Of a stretch of 13,550 bases of DNA, positions 6,888-12,933 are shown piece by piece. Position 1 is the first letter of the stretch; the number at the start of each line of letters is the position of its first letter. The position numbers were made by a program, and so were the translations under genes. Origin of the DNA: Streptosporangiaceae bacterium (GTDB lineage: Bacteria; Actinomycetota; Actinomycetes; Streptosporangiales; Streptosporangiaceae); the NCBI GenBank assembly GCA_030052355.1, contig JASIGS010000753.1, forward strand, positions 1-13,550, given 5' to 3'. The notes under the pieces are model-generated. The model did not search any database, was not told the origin of the DNA, and saw only the letters and a list, made by a program, of their open reading frames with translations.

Positions 6888-7492
6888 AGTGCTTCCCTGA
6901 GTTCGCTGGCCAGGGCGGCCAGTGCGCGCGACGCGGTAGCGGACACGTTTCCCCTGCTGATCGACAGGGCGGCGGCTATGTCCTGATCCGACATGTCCAG
7001 GTAGTAGCGCAGCGCGAGGACCTCGCGCGCCCGCCTGGGCAATCGGGACACTGCATCGAGCGTCAGGCGGACATCTTCTCGGGCCATCGCAGCCGACTCC
7101 GCGGACCAGACATCTGGCAGGTAGTGCGCCTGGAGGTTGACCGCTCGCCGGCGACCCCTGTGGACCGACCGGCACCCGTTGACAACTGACGCGCGTAAGT
7201 ACGCGACGGCCTTGTCGGTGCTCCTGAGCTTGGGTATCGCGCGGTACAGGCCGATGAACGCGTCTTGCACGACATCCTCTGCAGTGGTCTTGTCACCGAG
7301 CAGCAGCAAGGCCACGCGCACCATTGCCAGGCCGTGAGACTGGTACAGGCTCGTTACGAGTTGCTCGACGCCCCTGTCGGAAGGCTGGCCGCGGAGCTGG
7401 TCATCAGGACCCCGATCGTCGGCCGTGGCATCAACCGGGCAGCGTGCATCTGAGCCTGTCGCTCGATGGCGGCCACCAACGGATTGCGCCAC
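6884..7492 (-). CDS. SigE-family ECF RNA polymerase sigma factor
   Basis: A 202-residue group 4 sigma factor. Region 2 (about 45-115) includes LLLLGDKTTAEDVVQDAF and the following AYLRASVVNGCRS helix, used for core binding and -10 recognition. Region 4 (about 145-200) includes RLPRRAREVLALRYYLDMS and a helix-turn-helix (SDQDIAAALSISRGNVSA) for -35 recognition. An N-terminal extension of about 40 residues is longer than usual. The start is GTG 7492-7490 with AGGAGAGGA upstream; a later start within the extension cannot be excluded. It heads an overlapping unit with the propeller protein and the kinase. ECF factors often read their own promoter, but no duplicate promoter motif was obvious in the 243 bases upstream. 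Confidence 0.92.
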   Translation of the reverse strand: MAQSVGGRHRATGSDARCPVDATADDRGPDDQLRGQPSDRGVEQLVTSLYQSHGLAMVRVALLLLGDKTTAEDVVQDAFIGLYRAIPKLRSTDKAVAYLRASVVNGCRSVHRGRRRAVNLQAHYLPDVWSAESAAMAREDVRLTLDAVSRLPRRAREVLALRYYLDMSDQDIAAALSISRGNVSATASRALAALASELREAL

Positions 7493-7578
7493 ACGACCGT
7501 CCTCTCCTAGCCGAGCAACTCAGTCCATAACTAAGACGTTCGGAGGCCGGACCTGCTGTGCCAGCCGGGCGGGAAACT

Positions 7579-7620
7579 CTGCCAGCTGGTCAAGCCCTTG
7601 ATCGCTCGGCCAGCTGGCAG
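7579..7620. repeat. 11-bp inverted repeat with nested palindromes between the beta-helix and sigma genes
   Basis: CTGCCAGCTGG (7579-7589) and CCAGCTGGCAG (7610-7620) are exact reverse complements, and each contains the self-palindrome CCAGCTGG. The 20-base spacer holds a smaller inverted repeat (TCAAG-CC-CTTGA, 7590-7601). The 243-base gap lies between two minus-strand genes, so this could be the terminator of the beta-helix gene or a double operator for the sigma operon. A second short hairpin with TCCCC/GGGGA arms is at 7660-7677. Confidence 0.55.
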
Positions 7621-7735
7621 GACAGCATCCATGATCACCCGGCTAAGCACTAGTGCGAGTCCCCGCTCAGCTGGGGAGATGTCGCCCTGATACTGCCGTG
7701 GATGGCCGTATGTACAGCAGCCTCAGACGTCGGCG

Positions 7736-8938
7736 TCAGGTGTTGCCGCCGGTGAAGACCCGTTGCTGGCCTGATGGGATCGAGCAGCCGGAGCCGCCGG
7801 CGTAGGTGAGTCCCGGCGGGTTCAGCGCCCAGGCGTTCTGCTCCGCGGTGCCGCCGAATACGGTCCCTATGGTGTTGTCGAAGAACCGGTTCCCATACGA
7901 CGCACACTGCCGGGGCGTGCCCGGGTTGGCCTCCGCACAGGCAAGGTTGCAGAACTCATCGAGATAAGCGGCCGCGCCACCGATGGCGTCGAACCTGTTG
8001 TGCTCGACGACGTTGTAGTTGCTGCGGTCGCGCACTTTGACCGCCTCGGCGGTTATCGACTCGAACAGGTTCAGCGTGATCGTGTTGTAGTCGCTGAAGT
8101 GCGTCACGTACAGGCCGTGTAGCTGACCGATGGTCGACGCTGTGTTCTCGATCTGATCAAAAGTGTTGTTGGTGATGTCGTTGCCAGAGGAGTCGGTCAG
8201 CAAGATCGCGCCGAAGCCTGTCTGGCCGGTGGCGTACTTGTCACCTATGTCCTGGAAGGTCATACCGGAGACCATGTTGGTGTTCAGGCCAGCGCTGGGC
8301 TTGATGTACATGGGCGGCTTGGCGTCGTTCTGGTACACATGGCCGGACTGGCCGTCGAACGAGATGCCGTTTGTGAAGTACTCGATGCGCAGGTAGTAGA
8401 AGCGCAGCCCGGTGTTGCCGCCGTCGTGCAGCGGATTGGTCTTCGCAGCAGGCAACTGCGCCTGGAACCACCAGCCGGCGGTGTGTGAGCTGCCATCGGT
8501 GGTGTCGATAAAGGCGGGGTCGCCGTTCGCGGGCCGACCGTGACCGAGCACGTAGTTGACCGGCATGAACGAGATCGTGTGTCCGGGCACGTAGAACGTC
8601 CATGTGGTCTGGCCAGCGACGTAGTTGCCCTGGTCGATCCGCACCACGACGTCGCCCGTGGGCCCGCGTTGCTCCAGTACCTGCTGGACCCTGGCCAGCG
8701 TCAGGACGGGACTCGATGGGCTGAGCCCCGTGTGCGCGTTCGACCCGCCTTCGTTCGCGGGAGCCATGTAGACCGTGAGCGTTCCGGCAGCCGGTGCCGA
8801 AGGCCGAACAGCAGCCCAGGCAGCCGCTGATGCGCCGCTGGCCACAGTGGCCAGGGTGACCGTGGCGGCTGCTAACGCTCGCCGTCGGATCTTGCTCGAT
8901 GCGCAGGCACCCCGGAACAACGCGCGAAGCACATTCAT
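7736..8938 (-). CDS. Secreted right-handed beta-helix (pectate-lyase-fold) protein
   Basis: A 400-residue exported protein. Residues 1-45 are a long signal peptide: basic KIRRR at 16-20, hydrophobic 21-40, small-residue cleavage region near 40-44. Residues 52-105 carry a short motif common at the start of parallel beta-helix proteins (LTVYMAP, GLSPSSPVLTLARVQQVL). From about 175 to 365, successive strands rich in N-N-T-F turns (NDITNNTFDQIEN, NTITLNLFESI, NVVEHNRFDAI, NRFFDNTIGTV) are the coils of a PF13229-like helix. C330, C334, C345 and C385 probably form disulphides. No catalytic residues can be assigned, so polysaccharide lyase, hydrolase or simple glycan binding all remain possible. The start is ATG 8938-8936 with AGAGGA upstream at a long spacing; an in-frame ATG at 9010 lacks a ribosome binding site. 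Confidence 0.82.
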   Translation of the reverse strand: MNVLRALFRGACASSKIRRRALAAATVTLATVASGASAAAWAAVRPSAPAAGTLTVYMAPANEGGSNAHTGLSPSSPVLTLARVQQVLEQRGPTGDVVVRIDQGNYVAGQTTWTFYVPGHTISFMPVNYVLGHGRPANGDPAFIDTTDGSSHTAGWWFQAQLPAAKTNPLHDGGNTGLRFYYLRIEYFTNGISFDGQSGHVYQNDAKPPMYIKPSAGLNTNMVSGMTFQDIGDKYATGQTGFGAILLTDSSGNDITNNTFDQIENTASTIGQLHGLYVTHFSDYNTITLNLFESITAEAVKVRDRSNYNVVEHNRFDAIGGAAAYLDEFCNLACAEANPGTPRQCASYGNRFFDNTIGTVFGGTAEQNAWALNPPGLTYAGGSGCSIPSGQQRVFTGGNT

Positions 8939-9006
8939 GGCGGCGGAAGTCCTCTCTGCTCTGGCTATCACGATGCCGGCGGTTCCAGCCGACAACCGTC
9001 TTAGAC

Positions 9007-9030
9007 GCATCTAGCCGACTGTTTAGATGC
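9007..9030. repeat. 7-bp inverted repeat upstream of the beta-helix gene
   Basis: GCATCTA (9007-9013) and TAGATGC (9024-9030) are exact reverse complements with a 10-base spacer, 70-90 bases upstream of the beta-helix start codon. The spacing and position suit an operator, but chance cannot be excluded. The 217-base gap between the tRNA-Val and the gene start holds nothing else I can support. Confidence 0.3.
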
Positions 9031-9152
9031 ATGGGGGCACAGTGAGTGTCCGGGCCTGGCGGATGTGCCGGCAGAGTGATCAAGAGGATCAGTTCGCAGC
9101 GGAACCAGAAGGCGGCCAGATTCCTGGCGGTGTTCGACTTTAGTCTCTGAAC

Positions 9153-9227
9153 TGGTGGGCGATACTGGGATCGAACCAGTGACCTCCTCGGTGTGAACGA
9201 GGCGCTCTCCCGCTGAGCCAATCGCCC
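9153..9227 (-). tRNA. tRNA-Val (CAC anticodon)
   Basis: On minus, acceptor GGGCGAT (9227-9221) pairs with ATCGCCC (9163-9157), followed by discriminator A (9156) and an encoded CCA (9155-9153). The D arm is GCTCAGCGGGAGAGC, the anticodon stem CCTCG/CGAGG holds loop TTCACAC (anticodon CAC), and the T arm is CTGGTTCGATCCCAG. It closely resembles tRNA-Val(GAC) at 11590-11664 on the other strand. Confidence 0.97.
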
Positions 9228-9873
9228 AAAACCCGCGGCTACCACGGCCGCAAGGCGCTCTCAGAGTAGCGCATGCCCGGCAGAGGCCGCGCTGTCCTCG
9301 GTGTCCGGCGTCCTCGCCATGACGCAGTGTTACCTAAGTCACGGATCGTAACCGGGATCGGGTGCGTCATAGGGGTGTCGGCTGAGCCCGCACGATGGGG
9401 CTGGGTTGCCGCGAGGCCACAGTTAGCTAACCGGGCTCGACCCCAGGCCTGCGCGGCGCAGCAAGGCCGACTACCCCCGTCATCGCCACGATGCCGTGGT
9501 AAATAACTCTATATATCAGTAGCAAATTAGCGCAAGGATGTCCCTTATTTCCGTAAAGCCCGAAAGCGCCATGTGCCTGATGACCTCTGATTTCGACTAA
9601 ACGTCGATACGGTCAGTGAGACGAAGGTCACATTGCGTGCTTGTTACTCGGTGGGAACAAGGAGCGCCGAAAAGGGTGTTTCAATTCCTGAAGCGTTTGA
9701 CCAGGTCACAACCGGTTTGTGGATCGGTGACCGAGGTTACGAACGTCTTCTTTCGCGGAATCAAACTTGCGCGATGACAATTCTGCGGTTCTGCACATCG
9801 CTACTTGATGAGCAGCCGCTGGCAATGGTGAAGCCCGGCATTCCGGGACACGACAAGGTAAAGGTTGACCCCG
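9228..9873 (+). promoter_or_regulatory. 646-base non-coding region upstream of the ssgB-like gene
   Basis: No convincing gene is visible. An AT-rich patch (about 9498-9605) stands out from the surrounding high GC. AGGTCACA occurs at 9625-9632 and 9703-9710, exactly 78 bases apart; the second copy is part of the palindrome TGACC-A-GGTCA (9698-9708), and CGGTGACCG (9725-9733) adds a third related motif. GTTT (9715-9718) followed 16 bases later by GGTTAC (9735-9740) roughly resembles the GTTT/GGGTAY promoters used by SigH/SigB-type sigma factors, reported for ssgB in Streptomyces coelicolor. These are candidate developmental control sites; none is established from sequence alone. The first bases next to 9228 should hold the tRNA-Val(CAC) promoter, not clearly recognisable. 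Confidence 0.4.
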
Positions 9874-10296
9874 ATGATGAACAGCAGCGCGACTGTGTCC
9901 GCAGAAGTGGGACTCTCCCTCGTCGTCCCCGAGCACGGCTGCGTGCCCCTGGTGGCCAGCCTGTATTACAGCGCAGAGGATCCGTACGCGATCCGCATGG
10001 CGTTCCACGTCGGCACCGATGAGCCGGTCGAGTGGATCTTCGCCCGCGACCTGCTCGCGGTGGGGCTCGAGGGCCCGGCCGGCGAGGGCGACGTGCAGGT
10101 CTGGCCCGCCGACGAGGACGGCCGCGAGGTGCTGAACATTGCCTTGTCGTCACCGTTCGGCGAGGCTCACTTCGAGACTGCCCGCTCTTCGACAGCCGCC
10201 TTCCTTGCCCGCACCTACGAAGTCATCGCACCCGGTCACGAGACCGACTACGTCGATGTAGACGCAGAGCTGGACGAACTGCTCTGGCGCGCCTGA
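9874..10296 (+). CDS. ssgB: SsgA-like (SALP) sporulation and cell-division regulator, SsgB-type
   Basis: A 140-residue SsgA/SsgB-family protein. In Streptomyces, SsgB helps place FtsZ at sporulation septa together with SsgA. Family hallmarks are the DPYAIRMAFH segment (36-45), VEWIFARDLLAVGL (52-65), GDVQVWP (72-78) and ALSSPFGEA (90-98); length matches SsgB (about 137 residues). Non-Streptomyces actinomycetes often keep one family member, usually the SsgB type, so I use that symbol, but another SALP paralogue is possible. I chose ATG 9874-9876 because AAGGTAAAGG ends 9 bases before it; the next ATG (9877) is almost equally good. It faces the aminotransferase gene across a shared terminator. 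Confidence 0.88.
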   Translation: MMNSSATVSAEVGLSLVVPEHGCVPLVASLYYSAEDPYAIRMAFHVGTDEPVEWIFARDLLAVGLEGPAGEGDVQVWPADEDGREVLNIALSSPFGEAHFETARSSTAAFLARTYEVIAPGHETDYVDVDAELDELLWRA

Positions 10297-10300
10297 CAGG

Positions 10301-10343
10301 TGGCGCCCGCTGGGTACTCCCCCTCCGTGCCCGGCGGGCGCCA
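10301..10343. terminator. Bidirectional terminator between ssgB-like gene and aminotransferase
   Basis: TGGCGCCCGC (10301-10310) pairs exactly with GCGGGCGCCA (10334-10343). The stem can extend through a T-G wobble and GGG/CCC to 14 pairs with a 15-base loop. It lies 4 bases past the ssgB stop and 2 bases past the convergent aminotransferase stop, and is followed by TTT on plus. Confidence 0.85.
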
Positions 10344-10345
10344 TT

Positions 10346-11170
10346 TCACGGATCGGACGATTCGGCCGCCCGCATGGCAAATATGTCGGCGGCCTTTCTT
10401 GTGACCGGACCCGGTGCCGCAGCGAGTCTGGAACCATTTACCCGCTGAATTGGCTGCACGTCCCTGGTTGTACTGGTAAGGAAGGCTTCATTGGCTTCCG
10501 CCAGGGCGGCCACGGGCAAGTCCTCCTCGACCGCGCCGGCCCATTCGATCACCAGCGCCCGGGTAACCCCGGCGAGACAGCCGGCCGACAGCGGCGGAGT
10601 GATCAGCCGGCCGCCGAGCACAACGAACACATTCGACCCGGTGCCCTCGCACAAGTTATTCGCGGTATTAGCGAAGATAGCCTCATTACAGCCATGTTCA
10701 GCCGCATAAGCGAGGGCACGCACGTTTTCTGCGTATGACGTCGTCTTGATGCCTGCCATCGCCCCGTGCTCGTTCCGCGACCACGGCACGACAGCCACGT
10801 CCGCCGCGGCCGAGTGAGCGCGTTGCTCGGCCAGCGCCACGATCGTGGTCGGCGGAGAGCCGGCTCGCTCCGATCCAAGGGGGGCAATCCCACCGGTCAC
10901 GGTTATCCGCAGCCTGGCCAGCGGGAAGCCAGGTGAGGCGTCGATGACCGCTGCGGCTGCCGCCCTCAACTGGTCGGGGTCGGGCTCAGCCAGGCCGAGC
11001 CCGAGCGCCGACGAGCGGAGCCTGGCCAGGTGCCGGCTGAGCGCGAACGGCCTGCCTCCCACCACCTTGACCGTCTCGAACACTCCATCTCCCACCACGA
11101 GCCCGTGGTCGAAGGCGGAGACCTTTGCCTCCTCGTCGGGGACGATGCTCCCGTTGATCCAGACAGACAT
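10346..11170 (-). CDS. PLP-dependent class IV aminotransferase (aminodeoxychorismate lyase-like)
   Basis: A 274-residue fold-type IV PLP enzyme. K142 in GIKTTSYAEN is the expected Schiff-base Lys; E175 in LCEGTGSNVFVV contacts the cofactor; TPPLSAGCLAGVTR (191-204) and EAFLTSTTRDVQPI (228-241) are the other conserved blocks. The N-terminal VWINGSIVP and DHGLVVGDGVFET segments fit the small domain. The family includes 4-amino-4-deoxychorismate lyase (folate or aminobenzoate synthesis), branched-chain aminotransferase and D-amino-acid aminotransferase. Length and the EGTGSN motif favour a PabC-like annotation, but the substrate is not proven. The start is ATG 11170-11168; no clear ribosome binding site precedes it, so a leaderless or weakly translated transcript is possible. 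It diverges from the tRNA cluster and converges on the ssgB-like gene. Confidence 0.9.
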   Translation of the reverse strand: MSVWINGSIVPDEEAKVSAFDHGLVVGDGVFETVKVVGGRPFALSRHLARLRSSALGLGLAEPDPDQLRAAAAAVIDASPGFPLARLRITVTGGIAPLGSERAGSPPTTIVALAEQRAHSAAADVAVVPWSRNEHGAMAGIKTTSYAENVRALAYAAEHGCNEAIFANTANNLCEGTGSNVFVVLGGRLITPPLSAGCLAGVTRALVIEWAGAVEEDLPVAALAEANEAFLTSTTRDVQPIQRVNGSRLAAAPGPVTRKAADIFAMRAAESSDP

Positions 11171-11279
11171 GGCTACAGACGCTAGCGCAGGGTGGCCCCC
11201 GCGTGAGGCTCCCCGCCAGCAAGCCCCTCCGCTGGAGCCGCCGGAGCGGCCCGCGGACCGGTTATCCGGGTATGCGAGT

Positions 11280-11307
11280 TTGCCGCACGGACAGGATCGG
11301 CTACAGT
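11280..11307 (+). promoter_or_regulatory. Candidate promoter of the tRNA-Gly/Cys/Val cluster
   Basis: TTGCCG (11280-11285) and TACAGT (11302-11307) are separated by 16 bases, resembling -35 and -10 boxes of the main sigma factor. Transcription would begin near 11314, about 45 bases before tRNA-Gly. The 188-base gap also holds the start region of the divergent aminotransferase gene. Confidence 0.5.
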
Positions 11308-11358
11308 TTCTGAACGCACCGGGTGCTGCCTGCTAGGCGGGCGGGAACCTGGTGATGC

Positions 11359-11431
11359 GCGGACGTGGCTCAGCTGGTAGAGCATCACCTTGCCAAGGTG
11401 AGGGTCGCGGGTTCGAATCCCGTCGTCCGCT
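11359..11431 (+). tRNA. tRNA-Gly (GCC anticodon)
   Basis: Acceptor GCGGACG (11359-11365) pairs with CGTCCGC (11424-11430), discriminator T. The D arm is GCTCAGCTGGTAGAGC, anticodon stem CACCT/AGGTG with anticodon GCC in TTGCCAA, T arm CGGGTTCGAATCCCG. CCA is not encoded. First gene of a three-tRNA cluster. Confidence 0.97.
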
Positions 11432-11514
11432 CGAGGTGCCGGAAGCCGTGCCGCGTGCCGACGGTGCGCTCGGCTCTTCGGCCCCTGGCTCGGCTCCTGA
11501 CAGGGTCGGCCTGT

Positions 11515-11586
11515 GGCGGAATGGCCGAGTGGCTTAGGCAAGGGCCTGCAAAGCCCTGTACGCGGGTTCGATTCCCGCTTCCGCCT
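11515..11586 (+). tRNA. tRNA-Cys (GCA anticodon)
   Basis: Acceptor GGCGGAA (11515-11521) pairs with TTCCGCC (11579-11585), discriminator T. Anticodon stem AGGGC/GCCCT encloses CTGCAAA (anticodon GCA), and the T arm is GCGGGTTCGATTCCCGC. CCA is not encoded. It is 83 bases from tRNA-Gly and only 3 bases from tRNA-Val, so all three are probably co-transcribed. Confidence 0.97.
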
Positions 11587-11589
11587 CGC

Positions 11590-11664
11590 GGGCGGTTAGC
11601 TCAGCGGGAGAGCGCTTCCCTGACACGGAAGAGGTCACTGGTTCAATCCCAGTACCGCCCACCA
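11590..11664 (+). tRNA. tRNA-Val (GAC anticodon)
   Basis: Acceptor GGGCGGT (11590-11596) pairs with ACCGCCC (11654-11660), discriminator A, CCA encoded (11662-11664). Anticodon stem CTTCC/GGAAG encloses CTGACAC (anticodon GAC); T arm CTGGTTCAATCCCAG. An integrase remnant begins 67 bases downstream, so the 3' end of this gene is the likely attachment site of a former integrative element. Confidence 0.97.
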
Positions 11665-11731
11665 AGTTAGTGCCCGCGCGACCAGGCTGCCGCGCCCGAG
11701 AGCACCCTGTCAGCGCATTCTGAACTCGTAG

Positions 11732-11833
11732 CCGTGTCATCCGCGCAGCACGATGCGTTACGACCGGTCGCGTAACAACCTCGACCGCGATCCCAATTAC
11801 ATCCTGGCCGCGTACATGGCCTCAGGCACTTAG
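11732..11833 (+). pseudogene. C-terminal remnant of a tyrosine recombinase (phage/ICE integrase)
   Basis: Reading from 11732 to the TAG at 11831-11833 gives 33 residues that begin PCHPRSTMRYDRSRNN and end NYILAAYMASGT. This matches the extreme C-terminus of actinobacterial tyrosine integrases, where a PRTTMRYDRAR-like segment carries the nucleophilic Tyr and is followed by LDRHPNYILAAY-like sequence. A TAG lies directly upstream in frame (11729-11731), and neither that frame nor the other two plus frames before it show integrase sequence. The rest of the gene, including the Arg and His catalytic boxes, is gone. The fragment is therefore a relic, not a functional gene, lying next to the 3' end of tRNA-Val(GAC). 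It is the clearest sign of past integration in the window. Confidence 0.75.
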
Positions 11834-11861
11834 GGCGCGGCTGACAGGCAGAGCGGCCCGC

Positions 11862-11890
11862 TTGGCTATAGCATCTGATACATATAGCAT
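11862..11890 (+). promoter_or_regulatory. Candidate promoter/operator of the toxin-antitoxin pair, probably leaderless
   Basis: TTGGCT (11862-11867) and TAGCAT (11885-11890) are 17 bases apart and would place the transcription start at or within a few bases of the toxin ATG (11898). A direct repeat TATAGCAT (11867-11874 and 11883-11890, 16 bases apart) overlaps both boxes and could bind the antitoxin for autoregulation. GCATC/GATGC (11871-11875, 11893-11897) adds an inverted repeat. Confidence 0.45.
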
Positions 11891-11897
11891 AGGATGC

Positions 11898-12263
11898 ATG
11901 GCAGGGCTATACGCCGTCGAGGTCGAGCCCGAAGTACGGTCGTGGCTCGAGCGCCTCAGCGACCGGGACTTCGGCCGGGCCGACTTCCTCGTCGGGCTGC
12001 TCGCCGAGCAGGCCGACACACTTACCGAACCCTACACGCGCCACCTTGGCGGGAAGGTACGCGAACTCAGATTCCACCTGCTCGCCCAGCAGCCGCGCAT
12101 CACCTACTGGCTGGCACCAGGCCGGCGGATCATCCTGCTGACCGTCTTCCGGAAGTCCCGCAGGGCCGAAGCAGCTGAGGTAGCCCGTGCCTTACAAGCA
12201 CAGAAAACCTGCGAAACCGAGCACGAACCCGCGCACGACACCTTCGACCGGGAAGCATCCTGA
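11898..12263 (+). CDS. RelE/HigB-type toxin (Gp49-like, PF05973) of a type II toxin-antitoxin pair
   Basis: A 121-residue protein of the phage Gp49-like/HigB family, whose studied members are ribosome-dependent mRNA endonucleases. The core is KVRELRFHLLAQQPRITYWL (53-72) followed by RRIILLTVFRKSRRAEAAEV (76-95), the usual pattern of an ELR strand, an R-I-Y/F strand and a hydrophobic strand ending in F-R-K-S. The N-terminal YAVEVEPEVRSWLERL helix also fits. I chose ATG 11898 because the product then starts at the family's usual point; only weak AGGA lies just upstream, consistent with a leaderless message. A start at 11862 would add 12 atypical residues and overlap the putative promoter. The stop is one base before the antitoxin ATG. 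The toxin-first order is that of higBA. It follows an integrase remnant, suggesting cargo of a mobile element. Confidence 0.85.
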   Translation: MAGLYAVEVEPEVRSWLERLSDRDFGRADFLVGLLAEQADTLTEPYTRHLGGKVRELRFHLLAQQPRITYWLAPGRRIILLTVFRKSRRAEAAEVARALQAQKTCETEHEPAHDTFDREAS

Positions 12264-12264
12264 C

Positions 12265-12561
12265 ATGACCAGCAGCCACACTTCCTACGAGGACCTCGCC
12301 AGCCAGCGCCGCGGCAGCGACGAGTACCGCCACGGCCGGGCCGAGGCCGAGCGCGCCTACCTGCTCGGCCGCGCCGTCCGCGAACGGCGACTCGCTCTTG
12401 GCCTGTCCCAGGTCGAACTCGCCACCCGAGCCGGCATGACCCAGCCTGCGCTCTCACGGCTCGAAGCCGGGGGCGTCATCCCCACCATCCCGCTGCTAGA
12501 CCGGATCTCCGCAGCACTGGACGCCGACCTCATCGTCGAGATCGCGCCCCACGCCGCCTAG
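12265..12561 (+). CDS. XRE-family helix-turn-helix antitoxin (HigA-like)
   Basis: A 98-residue DNA-binding antitoxin predicted to bind the toxin and repress the shared promoter. A flexible, charged N-terminus (1-30) precedes a Cro/C1-type helix-turn-helix at about 34-88 (LALGLSQVELATRAGM, TQPALSRLEAGG, PLLDRISAALDADL). The start is ATG 12265, one base after the toxin stop (TGACATG), with GGGAAG 9 bases upstream inside the toxin gene, so the two are probably translationally coupled. An in-frame ATG at 12187 would overlap the toxin gene by 77 bases and is rejected. Confidence 0.9.
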   Translation: MTSSHTSYEDLASQRRGSDEYRHGRAEAERAYLLGRAVRERRLALGLSQVELATRAGMTQPALSRLEAGGVIPTIPLLDRISAALDADLIVEIAPHAA

Positions 12562-12570
12562 TTCAGCGCA

Positions 12571-12783
12571 CCTGCCGAAGAGCGAGCGCACGAGTTTTGC
12601 GGAGTCGTCCGCCTTCGGCACCGACACGGCCAGTACCACCCACCACCCCCGAGCCGCCGCGAGGCTCGTGCTGGCCGGGTGCACAGCACCGTCCAGGCAA
12701 AGTTCCAGCCACAGCCAGCGGATCTACACGGCGTGCGTCGAGGTACGTACCGCTCCGGGGTCGCCGGTCGCGACGGTCGCCAT
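12571..12783 (-). pseudogene. Degenerate antisense gene with an internal stop, unknown product
   Basis: On minus, reading from ATG 12783-12781 gives MATVATGDPGAVRTSTHAV, then TAG (12726-12724), then in the same frame IRWLWLELCLDGAV, LAAARGWWVVLAV and SAKLVRSLFGR, ending near 12571. The frame stays open to 12496, overlapping the antitoxin gene antisense. Strong third-position GC and Trp/Val/Leu-rich strand-like segments on both sides of the stop suggest a once-coding sequence with a nonsense change (perhaps TAC to TAG). No ribosome binding site precedes the ATG. Alternatively, a short gene starts at the GTG at 12684, or the pattern is chance. I cannot name a family. The 372-base gap between the antitoxin and the hydrolase holds nothing else I can support. 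Confidence 0.35.
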
Positions 12784-12933
12784 GAACGGCGTGATGGCAG
12801 TCGGCTCCGAGAGTGGGGCAACGCCTCAGCATGAGAGCGTCGAACGCCACTCGGACGCGACTTTCATCCGGTCTGCGGTCTCCTGGCCAAGCGGCTAGCG
12901 TATTCGAACCCCCCAAGACGCATCGGAGCTGGC

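Noticed and set aside
8241..9245. Minus-strand open frame of 334 codons over the beta-helix gene and tRNA-Val
   Set aside because: It runs through the tRNA and is an Arg/His-rich off-frame reading of the beta-helix gene.
9633..10022. Plus-strand open frame of 129 codons overlapping the ssgB start
   Set aside because: Its second half is an out-of-frame, Arg-rich reading of ssgB, no family is recognisable, and it has no strong ribosome binding site. The first half falls in the regulatory region.
11362..11670. Plus-strand open frames spanning the tRNA cluster
   Set aside because: They translate structural tRNA sequence and cannot be genes.
11671..11700. GCGCG/CGCGC hairpin after tRNA-Val(GAC) as a terminator
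   Set aside because: Only 5 pairs with a 10-base loop and no T tract; too weak in such GC-rich DNA.
11822..12019. Minus-strand open frame of 65 codons opposite the toxin start
   Set aside because: Ser/Arg-rich shadow of the toxin reading frame, no supporting signal.
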